Position numbers and translations under genes: made by a program | Part shown: positions 1-8,657 of the stretch, piece after piece | How positions within the stretch are numbered: the first letter of the stretch is position 1 | Layout: each line of letters begins with the position of its first letter | From: Actinomycetes bacterium | GTDB taxonomy: Bacteria > Actinomycetota > Acidimicrobiia > Acidimicrobiales > RAAP-2 | Assembly (NCBI GenBank): GCA_021794655.1 | Contig: JAJYQJ010000112.1 | Span: forward strand, 1-64,000 | Length of the DNA: 64,000 nt | Direction: 5' to 3' | The notes under the pieces: generated by a model | What the model was told of the DNA's origin: nothing | Databases searched by the model: none | Seen by the model: only the letters and a program-made list of their open reading frames with translations

Positions 1-238
1 CGGTGTGGCAGAGGAGGAGTTCCAGCCCGGCAGTCTCCAGGTCGGTTTGGCTGCGATGGGCGAGGGAGCGCCAGTCGGGAACCTCGCCCGAGAGGTGGTA
101 GGGGATCCCGCAGATCGAGTAGTTGGGGTAGGCGTCGGCGACGACCAGGGTCGCCTCGACGTCGGGGGCGACCTCCCGGGCTCGCAGGCCGGCGCTGATG
201 CCGGCGTCGCTGCCCCCGACGATGAGCAGGCGGGTCAT
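1..238 (-). CDS. FAD-dependent pyridine nucleotide-disulfide oxidoreductase, partial
   Basis: Only the first 79 residues lie in the window; the rest runs off the left edge. The N-terminus has a dinucleotide-binding fold with the loop GGSDAGISAG at residues 8-17. Cys43 in YPNYSICGIPY is where CoA-disulfide reductase and NADH oxidase relatives keep their single redox cysteine. The ATG overlaps the stop of the DUF2180 gene (ATGA), so it is the last visible gene of the ars operon. Relatives of this flavoprotein are common in actinobacterial ars clusters; its substrate there is not established. The family call is firm, the role is inference. Confidence 0.85.
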   Translation of the reverse strand, partial: MTRLLIVGGSDAGISAGLRAREVAPDVEATLVVADAYPNYSICGIPYHLSGEVPDWRSLAHRSQTDLETAGLELLLCHT

Positions 239-477
239 GCCGGCCGCCGCTCGTTGCGCCGACGGCCGCCGGCGGTCCCAGTGGCGGCTTGCCAGGCGGT
301 ATCGCAGGTGACACAGCGCACTCGCCGGGCGGGGGGGTCGACTTGGACCTGGCGCACCAGCGGCTCTGTGCGGGTCAGGTGGTGGGCGCGCACGACCAGG
401 TGGTCCTCGCACACCCCGGCCCCGCAGTCGGCGCACACCAGGAGTTGACAGTCTCGATTGCAGTCCAAGCAGTTCAT
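235..477 (-). CDS. DUF2180-type small cysteine-rich protein
   Basis: This 80-residue protein starts at an ATG 20 bases after the arsB stop. Cysteines are clustered: MNCLDCNRDC at the N-terminus, CADCGAGVCEDH at about 15-26, then CVTC near residue 55. The pattern suggests a small metal-binding or zinc-ribbon fold, as in DUF2180 proteins, whose function is unknown. It lies between arsB and the FAD oxidoreductase and overlaps the latter by 4 bases, so it is probably co-transcribed. A role in metalloid binding would be inference from context. Confidence 0.75.
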   Translation of the reverse strand: MNCLDCNRDCQLLVCADCGAGVCEDHLVVRAHHLTRTEPLVRQVQVDPPARRVRCVTCDTAWQAATGTAGGRRRNERRPA

Positions 478-497
478 TGGCGGTCTCCTGACAGCGT

Positions 498-1814
498 CTA
501 GTGGATGAGGGTGACCCAGCCGGCCAGGGCCAGCAGGGTGATGGCGAGGACCGGGACGGTGAGCACGATGCCTTGGCGGAAGTACTGGCCCCAGCTGATC
601 TTGATGCCCTTGGTCTCCAACACGTGCAGCCACAACAAGGTGGCGAGCGAGCCGATGGGGGTGAACTTGGGGCCGAGGTCGGCGCCGACGACGTTGGCGT
701 AGACCAAGGTGGTATGGGTCAGGCCGGCGAGGTGCGCCCCGTGGATCGACAAGGCGCCGATGAGGGTGGTGGGCATGTTGTTCATCACCGCGGAGAGCCC
801 GGCCGCGCCGAACCCGCCGGCGAGCGCGGCGGGCACCAGCCCGGCGTGGCTCGCGCCCCGCAGGGCGTCGGAGAGGTAGGTGGTGAGCCCGGCGTTGAAC
901 AGCCCGTAGACCACCAGGTACATGCCGACCGAGAACACCACGATCTTCCACGGCGCCTCGCGCAGCACCTTGGCAGAAGAGAGGGCCTCCGAGCGCGCGG
1001 CGAGGGCGAGGAACGCCGCGGCGGCCAGCGACGAGGGGACCGAGACCGGGAAGTGCAGTGGCTCGGAGAGGAGGTAGCCGCCCAGCAGCACACCGAGCAC
1101 GGCCCACCCGGCCCGAAACAGCCGGATATCCCGGATGGCCGTTCTCGGCTCGGGCAGGATCTGAAGGTCGTAGCGGGCGGGCAGCGAGCGGCGGTAGAAG
1201 ACGTAGAGCACCCCAACACTGGCGGCGAAGGCAACCAGGTCGACCGGCGTCATGGTCGCCGCGTAGGTGACGAAACCGATGTGGAAGAAGTTGGCGCTGA
1301 CGATGTTGACCAGGTTCGACACCACCAGCGGCAGGCTGGTGGTGTCGGCGATGAACCCGGCGGCCATCACGAACGGCAGCGCCTGGCGGCGCCCGAAGCC
1401 GAGCGCCTTGGTCTGTTCGTAGACGATCGGGGTGAGGATCAACGCCGCGCCGTCATTGGCGAACAGGGCGGCGACCAACGCACCGAGCACCAGCAGGTAG
1501 ATGAACGCCCGTAACCCGCTGCCCCGGGCAGCGCGCAGCATGTGCAACGCCGCCCATTCGAAGAACCCGACCCGGTCGAGGATCAACGAGATGACGATGA
1601 CCGCCACGAAGGTGATCGTGGCGTTCCACACGATCCCCCACACGGTGGCCACATTCGCCAGGTCCACCACCCCGAGCGCCAAGGCGACCACCGCGCCGCC
1701 CGCGGCCGACCAGCCGATCGAGAGCCCCTTGGGTTGGGCGATGACCAGGGTCAAGGTGACGGCGAAGATCGCCACCGCGGTGACCGTCAGCCCCGCCCCG
1801 GTGAGGCTCAGCAT
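498..1814 (-). CDS. arsB: Arsenite efflux permease, ArsB / SLC13-like ion transporter
   Basis: A 438-residue polytopic membrane protein with about 10-12 hydrophobic helices. It carries motifs of the ArsB/ArsP-type ion transporter fold, including FANDGAALILTPIV, GFIADTTSLPLVVSNLVNI and the second-half repeat NNMPTTL with GADLGPKFTPIGSLATLLW. It exports arsenite (or antimonite) across the membrane, here probably energised by ArsA. The ATG at 1814 is chosen because it gives ATGCTGA with the CBS gene stop and begins with the first helix; the same frame is open further upstream, but that stretch is the shadow of the CBS gene. Confidence 0.92.
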   Translation of the reverse strand: MLSLTGAGLTVTAVAIFAVTLTLVIAQPKGLSIGWSAAGGAVVALALGVVDLANVATVWGIVWNATITFVAVIVISLILDRVGFFEWAALHMLRAARGSGLRAFIYLLVLGALVAALFANDGAALILTPIVYEQTKALGFGRRQALPFVMAAGFIADTTSLPLVVSNLVNIVSANFFHIGFVTYAATMTPVDLVAFAASVGVLYVFYRRSLPARYDLQILPEPRTAIRDIRLFRAGWAVLGVLLGGYLLSEPLHFPVSVPSSLAAAAFLALAARSEALSSAKVLREAPWKIVVFSVGMYLVVYGLFNAGLTTYLSDALRGASHAGLVPAALAGGFGAAGLSAVMNNMPTTLIGALSIHGAHLAGLTHTTLVYANVVGADLGPKFTPIGSLATLLWLHVLETKGIKISWGQYFRQGIVLTVPVLAITLLALAGWVTLIH

Positions 1815-2290
1815 AACCTGCCCGACCACCACGCCTGGAGCAGCGACCGGCGGGTGAGCACCCCGACGAGGTGGCCCTCGTCGTCGGTGACGGGGAGCAT
1901 GCCGGCGTGGTGGTCGGCCATGACCTCGGCCGCGTGCTCGCAGCGCGCCGAGACGTGCACGGCAGGCGGGTGGTGGCCCATGACCTCCGAGACCCGCTTC
2001 GCCTGGATCACGCGCAGGTGCTCGACGGCGCGCCGGCCGCCGCCGAGCGGCCAGAACCGTGCGGTCTCGGCCTCTTGCTCCACCAGATGGGGGTCCTCGG
2101 CCAGCACCAGCAGATCCTCCTCGTCCAACAGGCCCACCAGGCGGCCCTCCTCGTCGGTGACGGGCAGGGCGACCAGGCCCGCGTCGACCAACACCCTGAC
2201 GGCGTCGCGCAGCCCGTCGCCGGGGTGGACCGCCGCCGGGGGTGGCGCCATCAGCTCGCCTGCCGTCACGCAGGTTGTCGGCTCGCTCAC
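1808..2290 (-). CDS. CBS-domain pair protein of the ars operon
   Basis: A 160-residue soluble protein with two CBS domains, at about residues 10-65 (VTAGELMAPPPAAVHPGDGL onward, ending VGLLDEEDLL) and 98-155 (RVSEVMGHHPPAVHVSA onward, ending VGVLTRRSLLQAW). CBS pairs usually bind adenine nucleotides or SAM and act as regulatory modules. It begins with GTG overlapping the arsA stop (GTGA) and ends inside the arsB start. It is therefore likely translated with ArsA and ArsB, and a nucleotide-sensing role for the pump is plausible but unproven. Confidence 0.85.
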   Translation of the reverse strand: MSEPTTCVTAGELMAPPPAAVHPGDGLRDAVRVLVDAGLVALPVTDEEGRLVGLLDEEDLLVLAEDPHLVEQEAETARFWPLGGGRRAVEHLRVIQAKRVSEVMGHHPPAVHVSARCEHAAEVMADHHAGMLPVTDDEGHLVGVLTRRSLLQAWWSGRLC

Positions 2291-4122
2291 CGGGCCTCCG
2301 CGGCACCGGCCAGCACCGCCAGCCGCTCGGCCCCGACGGGTGGTTCTAGCTGCCAGGGAAGCGTCCAGACCCGCTCGGCGAGGCGGCGTACCCGGGCGAG
2401 CTGGGGGCGTTGCAACTCGGCGCGGGCGGCGAGCACCGGGTCGGTGGTGCCGGAGCGGCCGAGGGTGTTGTTCACCACCCAGCCATAGGGGGCGATCCCG
2501 GCCCGGCCCAGGTCGTCGACGAGGCGGGCGGCCTCGGCCACCGGGGTCGTCTCGGCCAGGGTCACCACGATCACCTTGGTGCGCTGTGGGTCTCGAAGGG
2601 CGGGCAGCAGGCCCGCGACCGCCTCGGGCACGACCCCGGCCGCCCGGGCCAGCTGCCTGTGGTAGCTCAAGGTGGCGTCGAGGAGCAACAAGGTATGCCC
2701 CGTCGGGGCGGTGTCCAAGATGACGTGGCGGTCCGTCGCGCCCGCCGCGGTCTGGGCGAACGCCTGGAACACCGCGATCTCCTCGGTGCACGGCGAGCGC
2801 AGGTCCTCTTCGAGCACCGCCCGAGCGTCGCCGTCGGCGCCTTCGGCGCCAGCGAGGACCTCGGCGCTGTAGCGGGCCACCTCGACCTCGGGGTCGATCC
2901 GCTCGACGCGCAACGTCTCGGGCAGGCCGGCGCCGACCGTGGCCGCCAGGTGGGCGGCGGGGTCGGTGGTCGACAACGTTACCGCCTCGCCCCGAGCGGC
3001 GAGAGCCACGCCGAGCGCTCCAGCGATGGTCGTCTTGCCGACCCCGCCCTTGCCCATCACCAGCACCAACGACGGCCCGGAGCGGGCCAGGGCGTCGACC
3101 AGATCCTCGATGCCCACCGGAGGTTCGCCGACGGCCCCCGGGCGCGAGGTCGGCACCGCTGATCGCTGCGGGCCACGGGGCTCACCACCGGCGAGGGCGG
3201 CCAGGGCGTCCAGCCCGGTCAGCTCCGAGCCCACCAAGGCCACCCCGAAACGCTGCGCGGGCAGGCCATCGAGGCTGGCGCAAGCCGCCCAGGCACGTTC
3301 CTGGCGCCCGGCGAACGCGCCAGCCATGCCGTCACCGGCGGCGGGCTCGGAGAGGATCCCGTTGACCACGAGCACCTGGCGGTCAAGGCCGCCGCCGGCC
3401 AGCTCGGCCCCGGTGCGCGCTGCTTCTGTGAGCGCGCCGTCCTCGGGCCGGGTGACCAGGGCCACGGCGGTCCGGGCCGGGTCGCGCAGGGCGGCCAGCG
3501 CGGCGGCGTAGGCGGCTCGCTGGCCCTCCAGCGCCGAAAGTGGCCCCAAACAGCTCACCCCGGCATCGTTGGTCGACAGGAACTCCTCCCACGCCCGGGG
3601 CAGCTCCAGCATCCGCAGGGTGTGGCCGGTCGGGGCGGTGTCGAAGATCACGTGGTCCACCCCGCCGGGGACCGCCGGCCCGTCCGCGCCGAGCAGCCGG
3701 GTGAACTCGCCGAACGCGGCCACCTCCACCGTGCACGCCCCCGACAGCTGCTCCTCGATCGCGGACAGCGCCGAGTCGGGCAGCACCCCCCGGTAGGGGC
3801 CGACCACCGCCTCCCGGTAGGCGGCCGCGGCCGCCAACGGGTCGAGGTCCGCCACCCACAGCCCCGCCACGCCCTCCACCGGGGTCGGCTGCGCACCAAC
3901 CGGCTGGGCGAACACGTCGGCCAGGTTCGACGCCGGGTCGGTGCTCACCACCAGCACACGGCGTCCCGCCCTCGCCAACCCGAGCGCGCTCGCCGCGGCG
4001 ACGGTGGTCTTACCCACCCCGCCCTTGCCGGTGAACAACACGAAGCGGGTGTCCCAGTGATCGAAGCCAAGCCTCGGCAGCGCCGCCAGGGCGCCTTGTC
4101 CGGCCTGCGATGCGGCGGCCAT
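2287..4122 (-). CDS. arsA: Arsenical pump-driving ATPase, two-domain
   Basis: A 611-residue tandem ATPase of the ArsA/GET3 class. P-loops TGKGGVGKTT (about 31-40) and GKGGVGKTT (357-365) mark two full nucleotide sites, and each half has the DTAPTGHTL switch motif. Cysteines in SGACTVEVAAF and RSPCTEEIAVF match the metalloid-site positions of the family. It hydrolyses ATP to drive arsenite export through ArsB. The ATG at 4122 forms TGATG with the arsD stop; an ATG 27 bases upstream is in frame but overlaps arsD and is less likely. It is the largest gene of the operon and intact. Confidence 0.95.
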   Translation of the reverse strand: MAAASQAGQGALAALPRLGFDHWDTRFVLFTGKGGVGKTTVAAASALGLARAGRRVLVVSTDPASNLADVFAQPVGAQPTPVEGVAGLWVADLDPLAAAAAYREAVVGPYRGVLPDSALSAIEEQLSGACTVEVAAFGEFTRLLGADGPAVPGGVDHVIFDTAPTGHTLRMLELPRAWEEFLSTNDAGVSCLGPLSALEGQRAAYAAALAALRDPARTAVALVTRPEDGALTEAARTGAELAGGGLDRQVLVVNGILSEPAAGDGMAGAFAGRQERAWAACASLDGLPAQRFGVALVGSELTGLDALAALAGGEPRGPQRSAVPTSRPGAVGEPPVGIEDLVDALARSGPSLVLVMGKGGVGKTTIAGALGVALAARGEAVTLSTTDPAAHLAATVGAGLPETLRVERIDPEVEVARYSAEVLAGAEGADGDARAVLEEDLRSPCTEEIAVFQAFAQTAAGATDRHVILDTAPTGHTLLLLDATLSYHRQLARAAGVVPEAVAGLLPALRDPQRTKVIVVTLAETTPVAEAARLVDDLGRAGIAPYGWVVNNTLGRSGTTDPVLAARAELQRPQLARVRRLAERVWTLPWQLEPPVGAERLAVLAGAAEAR

Positions 4123-4502
4123 CAGCAGCACCCCGAACCAGGAACGCACCCACCGGTAGCGGCGTCCGGCGCCGCCACCAACTCGTTGGTGGCCTCGATG
4201 ACCTCCGCCAGCTCCTCACGGCTCGGGTAGCGGCCGTAAGTGAGGACCGTGTCGCCGACCAGCACCGCGGGCAGCGCCCCGTCGCCGAACGCGGCCAGAA
4301 GCCCGGCCACCTTCGCGTCGGTGGCGAAGGCCGCGGGCTCTTGCGCCAGGTTGAACCGGGCGACGGTCGCCCCCCGGTCAGCCAGCCAAGCGAAGTCGGC
4401 TGCGGCCTGAGCCAACGCCGGGTCCACCGACGGACCGCACACCCCGCTCGCACAGCACAACGGCGGGTCGAACACCCGCACCTCAACTCCTGCAACGCCC
4501 AT
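4122..4502 (-). CDS. arsD: Arsenite metallochaperone ArsD
   Basis: A 126-residue thioredoxin-fold protein. The essential vicinal cysteines are present as C16-C17 and C22 (PLCCASGVCG), and the tail has a further CVPGSGCC group like the C-terminal pairs of known ArsD. It delivers As(III) to ArsA and is a weak repressor in E. coli. The ATG at 4502 is preferred over an in-frame GTG at 4508 because a GAGGAG Shine-Dalgarno sequence at 4511-4516 is spaced 8 bases from it. It is first in the leftward operon, divergent from arsR. Confidence 0.93.
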   Translation of the reverse strand: MGVAGVEVRVFDPPLCCASGVCGPSVDPALAQAAADFAWLADRGATVARFNLAQEPAAFATDAKVAGLLAAFGDGALPAVLVGDTVLTYGRYPSREELAEVIEATNELVAAPDAATGGCVPGSGCC

Positions 4503-4571
4503 GGTCACCGCTCCTCTCTCTCAGTCGGATGACCCTCAGTCGGGTGACCTCACCCGGCATCGACCACTATC

Positions 4572-4610
4572 AATATAGCACCTTGGCAGTCAGTATCGAC
4601 AGATGTCGAT
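4572..4610. promoter_or_regulatory. arsD promoter and ArsR operator
   Basis: A 6-bp inverted repeat ATCGAC-AGAT-GTCGAT at 4595-4610 lies between the divergent arsD and arsR genes, the expected type of site for an ArsR dimer. On the minus strand a TATATT -10 element (4572-4577) is about 17-18 bases from the edge of this palindrome, so a bound repressor would cover the -35 region of the arsD-to-oxidoreductase operon and lie just upstream of the arsR start. Assignment is by position and symmetry. Confidence 0.65.
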
Positions 4611-4626
4611 GTCTCACGGTTGTAGG

Positions 4627-5001
4627 ATGGGCGACGTGGCCACGACCGTGCAGCAGGACCGCCCGCCAACCCCAGGCCAAGAGGCGGGCGAGGAGCCCTG
4701 CTGGCCGGCGCTGTCCGAGGCTCCCCTCCGGCGGGCCGACGCCGAGACCCTCGCCGGCGTGCTGCGGGCCATCGCGGACCCGGCCCGGCTCCAGCTGATC
4801 AGCCTGATCCAAGCGGCGAGAGGCGGCGAGGCTTGTGTGTGCGACCTCGTCGCCCCGCTCGGGCTCTCCCAACCGACGGTCAGCCACCACCTCAAAGTGC
4901 TCCTCGACGCCGGCCTCGTCACTCGGTCCCGCCGCGGGTCGTGGGCCTACTACCGCCTCGTACCCGAACGCCTCGCCGCCCTCGCTCAGCTCCTCGCCTG
5001 A
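4627..5001 (+). CDS. arsR: ArsR-family metalloid-responsive repressor
   Basis: A 124-residue winged-helix repressor. Residues EACVCDLVAPLGLSQPTVSHH hold the metal-binding C70-V-C72 pair in the alpha-3 helix followed by the recognition helix; a third cysteine, C25, sits in the N-terminal tail and could be the extra ligand. As(III) binding should release it from the operator upstream. The ATG at 4627 is chosen because an in-frame ATG at 4603 lies inside the operator palindrome. A GTG at 4636 is an alternative. It is divergent from arsD. Confidence 0.92.
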   Translation: MGDVATTVQQDRPPTPGQEAGEEPCWPALSEAPLRRADAETLAGVLRAIADPARLQLISLIQAARGGEACVCDLVAPLGLSQPTVSHHLKVLLDAGLVTRSRRGSWAYYRLVPERLAALAQLLA

Positions 5002-5033
5002 CCGGCGGCCCATCCAAGACGAGGCCGGGCGGC

Positions 5034-5411
5034 TTAGGAGGCCCAGCCGAGCGCCTCTCGGTCGAAGATGTAGCCGACGCCGCGCACCGTGCGGATATGG
5101 GTCGGGTGGTGCGGGTCGGTCTCGATCTTCTGGCGCAACCGCCGTATGTAGACCTCCAAGGCCTTCCCCACCTCGCGGGGGTTGGTCCACCCCGCGGCCA
5201 ACAGCTGCTCCCGGTGGACCACCTGCCCGGCGTGGCCCAAGAGCACCGAGAGCAGCTCGAACTCCTTGGCGGGAAGCGGCATGCACCGCTCACCGACCCG
5301 CAGGAGCCGAGCGCCCAAGTCCAACTCGGTGTCTTGAGCGCGGAGCACCTCAGTGTCGACTCGATGTGGACCGTCCCCGAGCGAGGTCATGGTGGCGACC
5401 GCGGCGTTCAC
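5034..5411 (-). CDS. Orphan PhoB/OmpR-type winged-helix DNA-binding protein without receiver domain
   Basis: This 125-residue protein is only the effector half of an OmpR/PhoB response regulator. It shows LPAKEFELLSVLLGHAGQVV, the recognition helix VYIRRLRQKIE and the wing IRTVRGVGYIF. No phosphoacceptor receiver domain precedes it: the GTG start at 5411 overlaps the stop of the transporter gene (GTGA), leaving about 25 residues before the winged helix. Co-translation with a phosphate-type transporter suggests it controls phosphate or arsenate uptake genes without phosphorylation. A remnant of a full regulator is possible. Confidence 0.8.
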   Translation of the reverse strand: MNAAVATMTSLGDGPHRVDTEVLRAQDTELDLGARLLRVGERCMPLPAKEFELLSVLLGHAGQVVHREQLLAAGWTNPREVGKALEVYIRRLRQKIETDPHHPTHIRTVRGVGYIFDREALGWAS

Positions 5412-6868
5412 GCCCCGCCTCCACCGACCGCGACCCCCGTCGTTGGCTGGTACGTCCGTGGCGAGGGAACCTCGGCCGAGGCCTCCTCGAGGGTTTGGCC
5501 CTTCGGCTCGGGAAGGGCGACCAAGGTCAGGAGGATTCCGACTGCGGAGACCGCGGCCATCATGCCCATGACTCCGCTGATCCCGACCGACTTGAGGAGA
5601 TGAGGCACGAGGAGCGCCCCGAGGAAGGCCCCGAACTTCCCGCCTGCCGCCGATATGCCGTCACCCATGCCCCGGATGGAAGTGGGGAAGATCTCCGAGG
5701 GAAACACGAAGGTGGTCTCGTTGGGGCCGAACTCGATGAAGAAGTAGCTGATGGCAAACAGGCCGAGGAACAGGGCGGTGTTCTTCACGGCACCGGGGAT
5801 AAGCCAGATGCCTCCGAACGCCAGGGCCATGACCAGAAACCCCTGCCACTGGATCCGCTTGCGCCCCAGACGGTCCATCAACCAGACCGCCACCCAGTAT
5901 CCCGGGACCGCGGCCACCGTGAAGATGGCGAGCGAGATGAGGGTATGGGAGAGCAGGCTCCCATGGGGCTGGAGCTGCTTCAAGATCAGCGGGCTGGAGA
6001 CCGAGTTGCCATAGAAGGCGATGTCCATCAGGAACCAACTCCCCGCCGTGCCGATAAGACGCAGCAGGTACGGCTTGGAGGTCAGTCGCTTCCGCAGGTC
6101 GGAGGTTGCAGCGATCGGTGCGACGGGGCGATTGCCGTTGCCGGTTGTCGCCTGACCGTTGACCTTCGAGGCCTGGCCGGTCACCCACTCGACCGTCTTG
6201 GCCGTCTCTGCCACGTCGCCGCGGACACTCAAGGTGTAGCGAGGGGTCTCTCGGATCTTGCGGCGGAGGTAGACCACCGACAGGGCGGGAACAGCCCCGA
6301 GACCGAGCATCAACCGCCAGGCGATCCCATTGGGCACCCCGGCTCCGAGGAAGATGGCAGCGATGGCCGGTCCGGCCATCAGGCCGAAGCCCTGCATGGC
6401 GAACACGGTGCCCACCAGGCGCCCCCGGGACTTCTTGTTGGCGTACTCGGACGTGATCACGGCCGAGGTGGCGTAGTCGCCACCCACCCCGATGCCGACC
6501 AGGATCCGGAAGATGAACAGCGACTCAAAGTTCCACGCGAAGGCGGTGAGGATGGCACCCACCGCGAGAAGGGCCACTTCCAAGCCGTAGACCTTCTTGC
6601 GTCCGAGCCGGTCCATCAGCTTGCCGAAGGTGAGCGCTCCGAGCACCGACGCCAAGAGGGAGATGGAGTTGAGCAGTGAGATCTGGTTCGTGTTCAAGCG
6701 GAAGATCGGGGTCAGGATGACCGTGACCGTGCCGATGATGAACAGGTCATAGGCGTCGGTGAAGAAGCCCATGCCGGCGGTGAGCACCGTGAGCCAGTGC
6801 TTGCGGCCCACCTCGGCCTCGTCGAGGGGTCGATACAACTCGGTCACGGATGCAACGCCTTCGGCCAC
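5408..6868 (-). CDS. MFS transporter, PHS (Pho84-like) phosphate:H+ symporter type
   Basis: A 486-residue protein with 12 predicted helices in two six-helix halves split by a cytoplasmic loop at about 225-265. GMGFFTDAYDLFIIG and GGDYATSAVITSEYANKKS are close to the Pho84/PHS signature; FGKLMDRLGRKK and WLMDRLGRKRIQWQG are the MFS loop 2-3 and 8-9 motifs, and FPSEIFPTSIRG closes the second half. It likely takes up inorganic phosphate and, in this arsenic setting, may discriminate or export arsenate. The ATG at 6868 lies just downstream of an inverted repeat at 6890-6914. Confidence 0.85.
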   Translation of the reverse strand: MAEGVASVTELYRPLDEAEVGRKHWLTVLTAGMGFFTDAYDLFIIGTVTVILTPIFRLNTNQISLLNSISLLASVLGALTFGKLMDRLGRKKVYGLEVALLAVGAILTAFAWNFESLFIFRILVGIGVGGDYATSAVITSEYANKKSRGRLVGTVFAMQGFGLMAGPAIAAIFLGAGVPNGIAWRLMLGLGAVPALSVVYLRRKIRETPRYTLSVRGDVAETAKTVEWVTGQASKVNGQATTGNGNRPVAPIAATSDLRKRLTSKPYLLRLIGTAGSWFLMDIAFYGNSVSSPLILKQLQPHGSLLSHTLISLAIFTVAAVPGYWVAVWLMDRLGRKRIQWQGFLVMALAFGGIWLIPGAVKNTALFLGLFAISYFFIEFGPNETTFVFPSEIFPTSIRGMGDGISAAGGKFGAFLGALLVPHLLKSVGISGVMGMMAAVSAVGILLTLVALPEPKGQTLEEASAEVPSPRTYQPTTGVAVGGGGA

Positions 6869-6889
6869 CTGGGCTCCTCCCCAAACCTA

Positions 6890-6914
6890 TCGGATAGATG
6901 TCTGTCTATTCCGA
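6890..6914. promoter_or_regulatory. Inverted repeat upstream of the phosphate-type transporter
   Basis: TCGGATAGA and TCTATTCCGA flank a 6-base centre; the arms are complementary apart from one extra T. The repeat begins 21 bases before the transporter ATG, so it could be the operator of the transporter-regulator pair, possibly bound by the orphan winged-helix protein. This is inference from position. Confidence 0.45.
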
Positions 6915-7028
6915 CAAGATGAACGGGAGGTGGCCCACAAGCGACACGACGGTGAATTCTTGGCGAACTCGGTCTACGTCGCCAACTCCCCCGCAGCCTT
7001 CCCTGTGCCGAGGACGAGCAGCGGTCGG

Positions 7029-7056
7029 GCGGAGGCCAAGGGCCTCCGCTGCTTTT
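7029..7056 (+). terminator. Intrinsic terminator hairpin
   Basis: A perfect 9-bp stem (GCGGAGGCC / GGCCTCCGC) with loop AAG is followed by TGCTTTT. No gene is recognised upstream of it on the plus strand; bases 6915-7028 hold no convincing gene. Its T tail is interrupted by the insertion sequence that starts at 7062. Confidence 0.6.
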
Positions 7057-7146
7057 AACTACTTCCCCCGGAAATAAAGCGCACTGACCGCCGAAGAAAA
7101 GAGGAGCGCCGCAGCGCTCCGATCACCCTTCATGTGGTTGAGTGCG

Positions 7147-8550
7147 CTATCCGCTCGCTGCCTGCTTGCGCGCCTGCCGACGTTCTTCGCCACGACGGGT
7201 GAGGACGACGATGGTGTCGAGGTCGTAGGAGAGCGTCGACCACCCGGCCCAGATCCGGGCACCCACCTTCCCTTTGAGACGGGACCGGCCGGCCCCGTAG
7301 GACCGCTTCAGGTGGGAGATGCGCGCTTCGGCTCCGACCCGGAAGTTGGCGCGTCGCCTCCGGGTTCGCCGCGATCCGGCGTTGTCGTGGGAACCGACGA
7401 TGTGGGCCACCATGTCGGGTAGGGCGGCCTCGGTCTCGGCCCGGTGGAATCCGGCGTCAAAGGACCCTTCGACGAGCTTGATGCCGAGAGCGTCGAGCTC
7501 GGCCGCGGTCCTCGGCAGCAGCGCATTCTCGGGCGTGGATCCTGCTTCGAGCGGTGGCGGCACGATGAGGCCGCGGGCGCCCGGCTTGGTGCCGGCCGTG
7601 ACCTCGGCGTACTGGACGAGGTAGCCGAACTCATTGGGCTTGGCCAGCTTGCCCCGCCGGATAGGCCGGGCGTCGGTGTCGAACAGCGACACCAGACGGC
7701 TCTCGATCTTCTTGCCGGCAAAGCGTAGCTCTACCTGCTCGCAGACACGCCGGGCGAGGCCGATCACCTCTTCCAGCCTGGCGATGGCCCTGGCCCGCTG
7801 ACGGCGCGAGATCCCGATTCCCACCGAGCGCGAGCGACGGGCGGCGACGAGCAGCCGCTCGGCCTCCCGTGCCGAGGCCCGCACCTGGGTGGTGGCCTGC
7901 TCGGTCAGGCGCTGGACCTCGGACTTTGCTTCGCCCGAGCGGCGTCGCAGGGTCCTCGTGAGTGCCCGGAGCCGGAGCCCGACGGCCCGAGAACGGTCCC
8001 GGACCCGATGGGCGGCACCGGCCACCGGCACGGACTGTGCCACCTGGCACCCCGCCCGGGCGAGCAGCCGCACGGCATCTTTGGCGAGGCCGGTGTCCGT
8101 CGGGTACCGGATGTCGGCCTCGGTGACCGTCGAGTCCACCCGGATCGCCCGGGGACGCAGGACCTTGTCTGAGACGGCCTCTTTCACCACGGCCCGCACG
8201 AGGTCCTCTGCCACGTCGGGCCCCAAGCGACGGGTGAGCTTGCGCACCGTCGACTCGTCGGGGACGTGTGCGCCCAAGGGGATCCGGCAGAAGCGCCGCA
8301 AGTGGATGGAGTCCGACACCGCGGCCATGAGCGTCTCGTAGCCGTAGCCACCGCGGTGCTTGACCACCATCATCCGCAGGTAGGTCTCCATGGCGATGGT
8401 GGGCCGCCTCCGGCCGAGGAGATCCTGATGACCTTGTTCTTGGAGGTGGCACCAGTGCGTGCTCATGGTCGCCAGCACGGCGGGCTTGTCGAGCAGGTCG
8501 TCGAGGGCGGCGAGGTCGCCGGGTAGGACCTTCACCTCGTCGGGAAGCAC
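7147..8550 (-). CDS. Transposase, DUF772 N-terminal plus DDE domain (IS5/IS1182/ISNCY-like)
   Basis: A 467-residue transposase. The N-terminus (RRRPTIAMETYLRMMVVKHR, DSIHLRRFCRIPLG, VPDESTVRKLTRRLG) is the DUF772 DNA-binding region. The DDE catalytic core is suggested by IRVDSTVTEAD at about 137-147 and GSFDAGFHRAET at about 360, with a basic C-terminus. A long arginine-rich helical insertion (about 180-275) separates the first two acidic positions. It is the only transposase in the element and no frameshift is seen. Family-level assignment among IS5, IS1182 and ISNCY groups is uncertain. Confidence 0.85.
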   Translation of the reverse strand: MLPDEVKVLPGDLAALDDLLDKPAVLATMSTHWCHLQEQGHQDLLGRRRPTIAMETYLRMMVVKHRGGYGYETLMAAVSDSIHLRRFCRIPLGAHVPDESTVRKLTRRLGPDVAEDLVRAVVKEAVSDKVLRPRAIRVDSTVTEADIRYPTDTGLAKDAVRLLARAGCQVAQSVPVAGAAHRVRDRSRAVGLRLRALTRTLRRRSGEAKSEVQRLTEQATTQVRASAREAERLLVAARRSRSVGIGISRRQRARAIARLEEVIGLARRVCEQVELRFAGKKIESRLVSLFDTDARPIRRGKLAKPNEFGYLVQYAEVTAGTKPGARGLIVPPPLEAGSTPENALLPRTAAELDALGIKLVEGSFDAGFHRAETEAALPDMVAHIVGSHDNAGSRRTRRRRANFRVGAEARISHLKRSYGAGRSRLKGKVGARIWAGWSTLSYDLDTIVVLTRRGEERRQARKQAASG

Positions 8551-8657
8551 GGCGTCGAAGAGGAGGTTGATCGGATCGCCACGCAGCCGGAGTACCGAAC
8601 AGACAGCGTAGGCACTGATAGGTACGAGGTGGTGGATCCTCCGGCCAGAATGGACCC

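Noticed and set aside
478-1107. Long minus-strand frame continuous with the DUF2180 gene
   Set aside because: Its upstream part is an arginine-rich shadow of arsB; the cysteine protein starts at 477.
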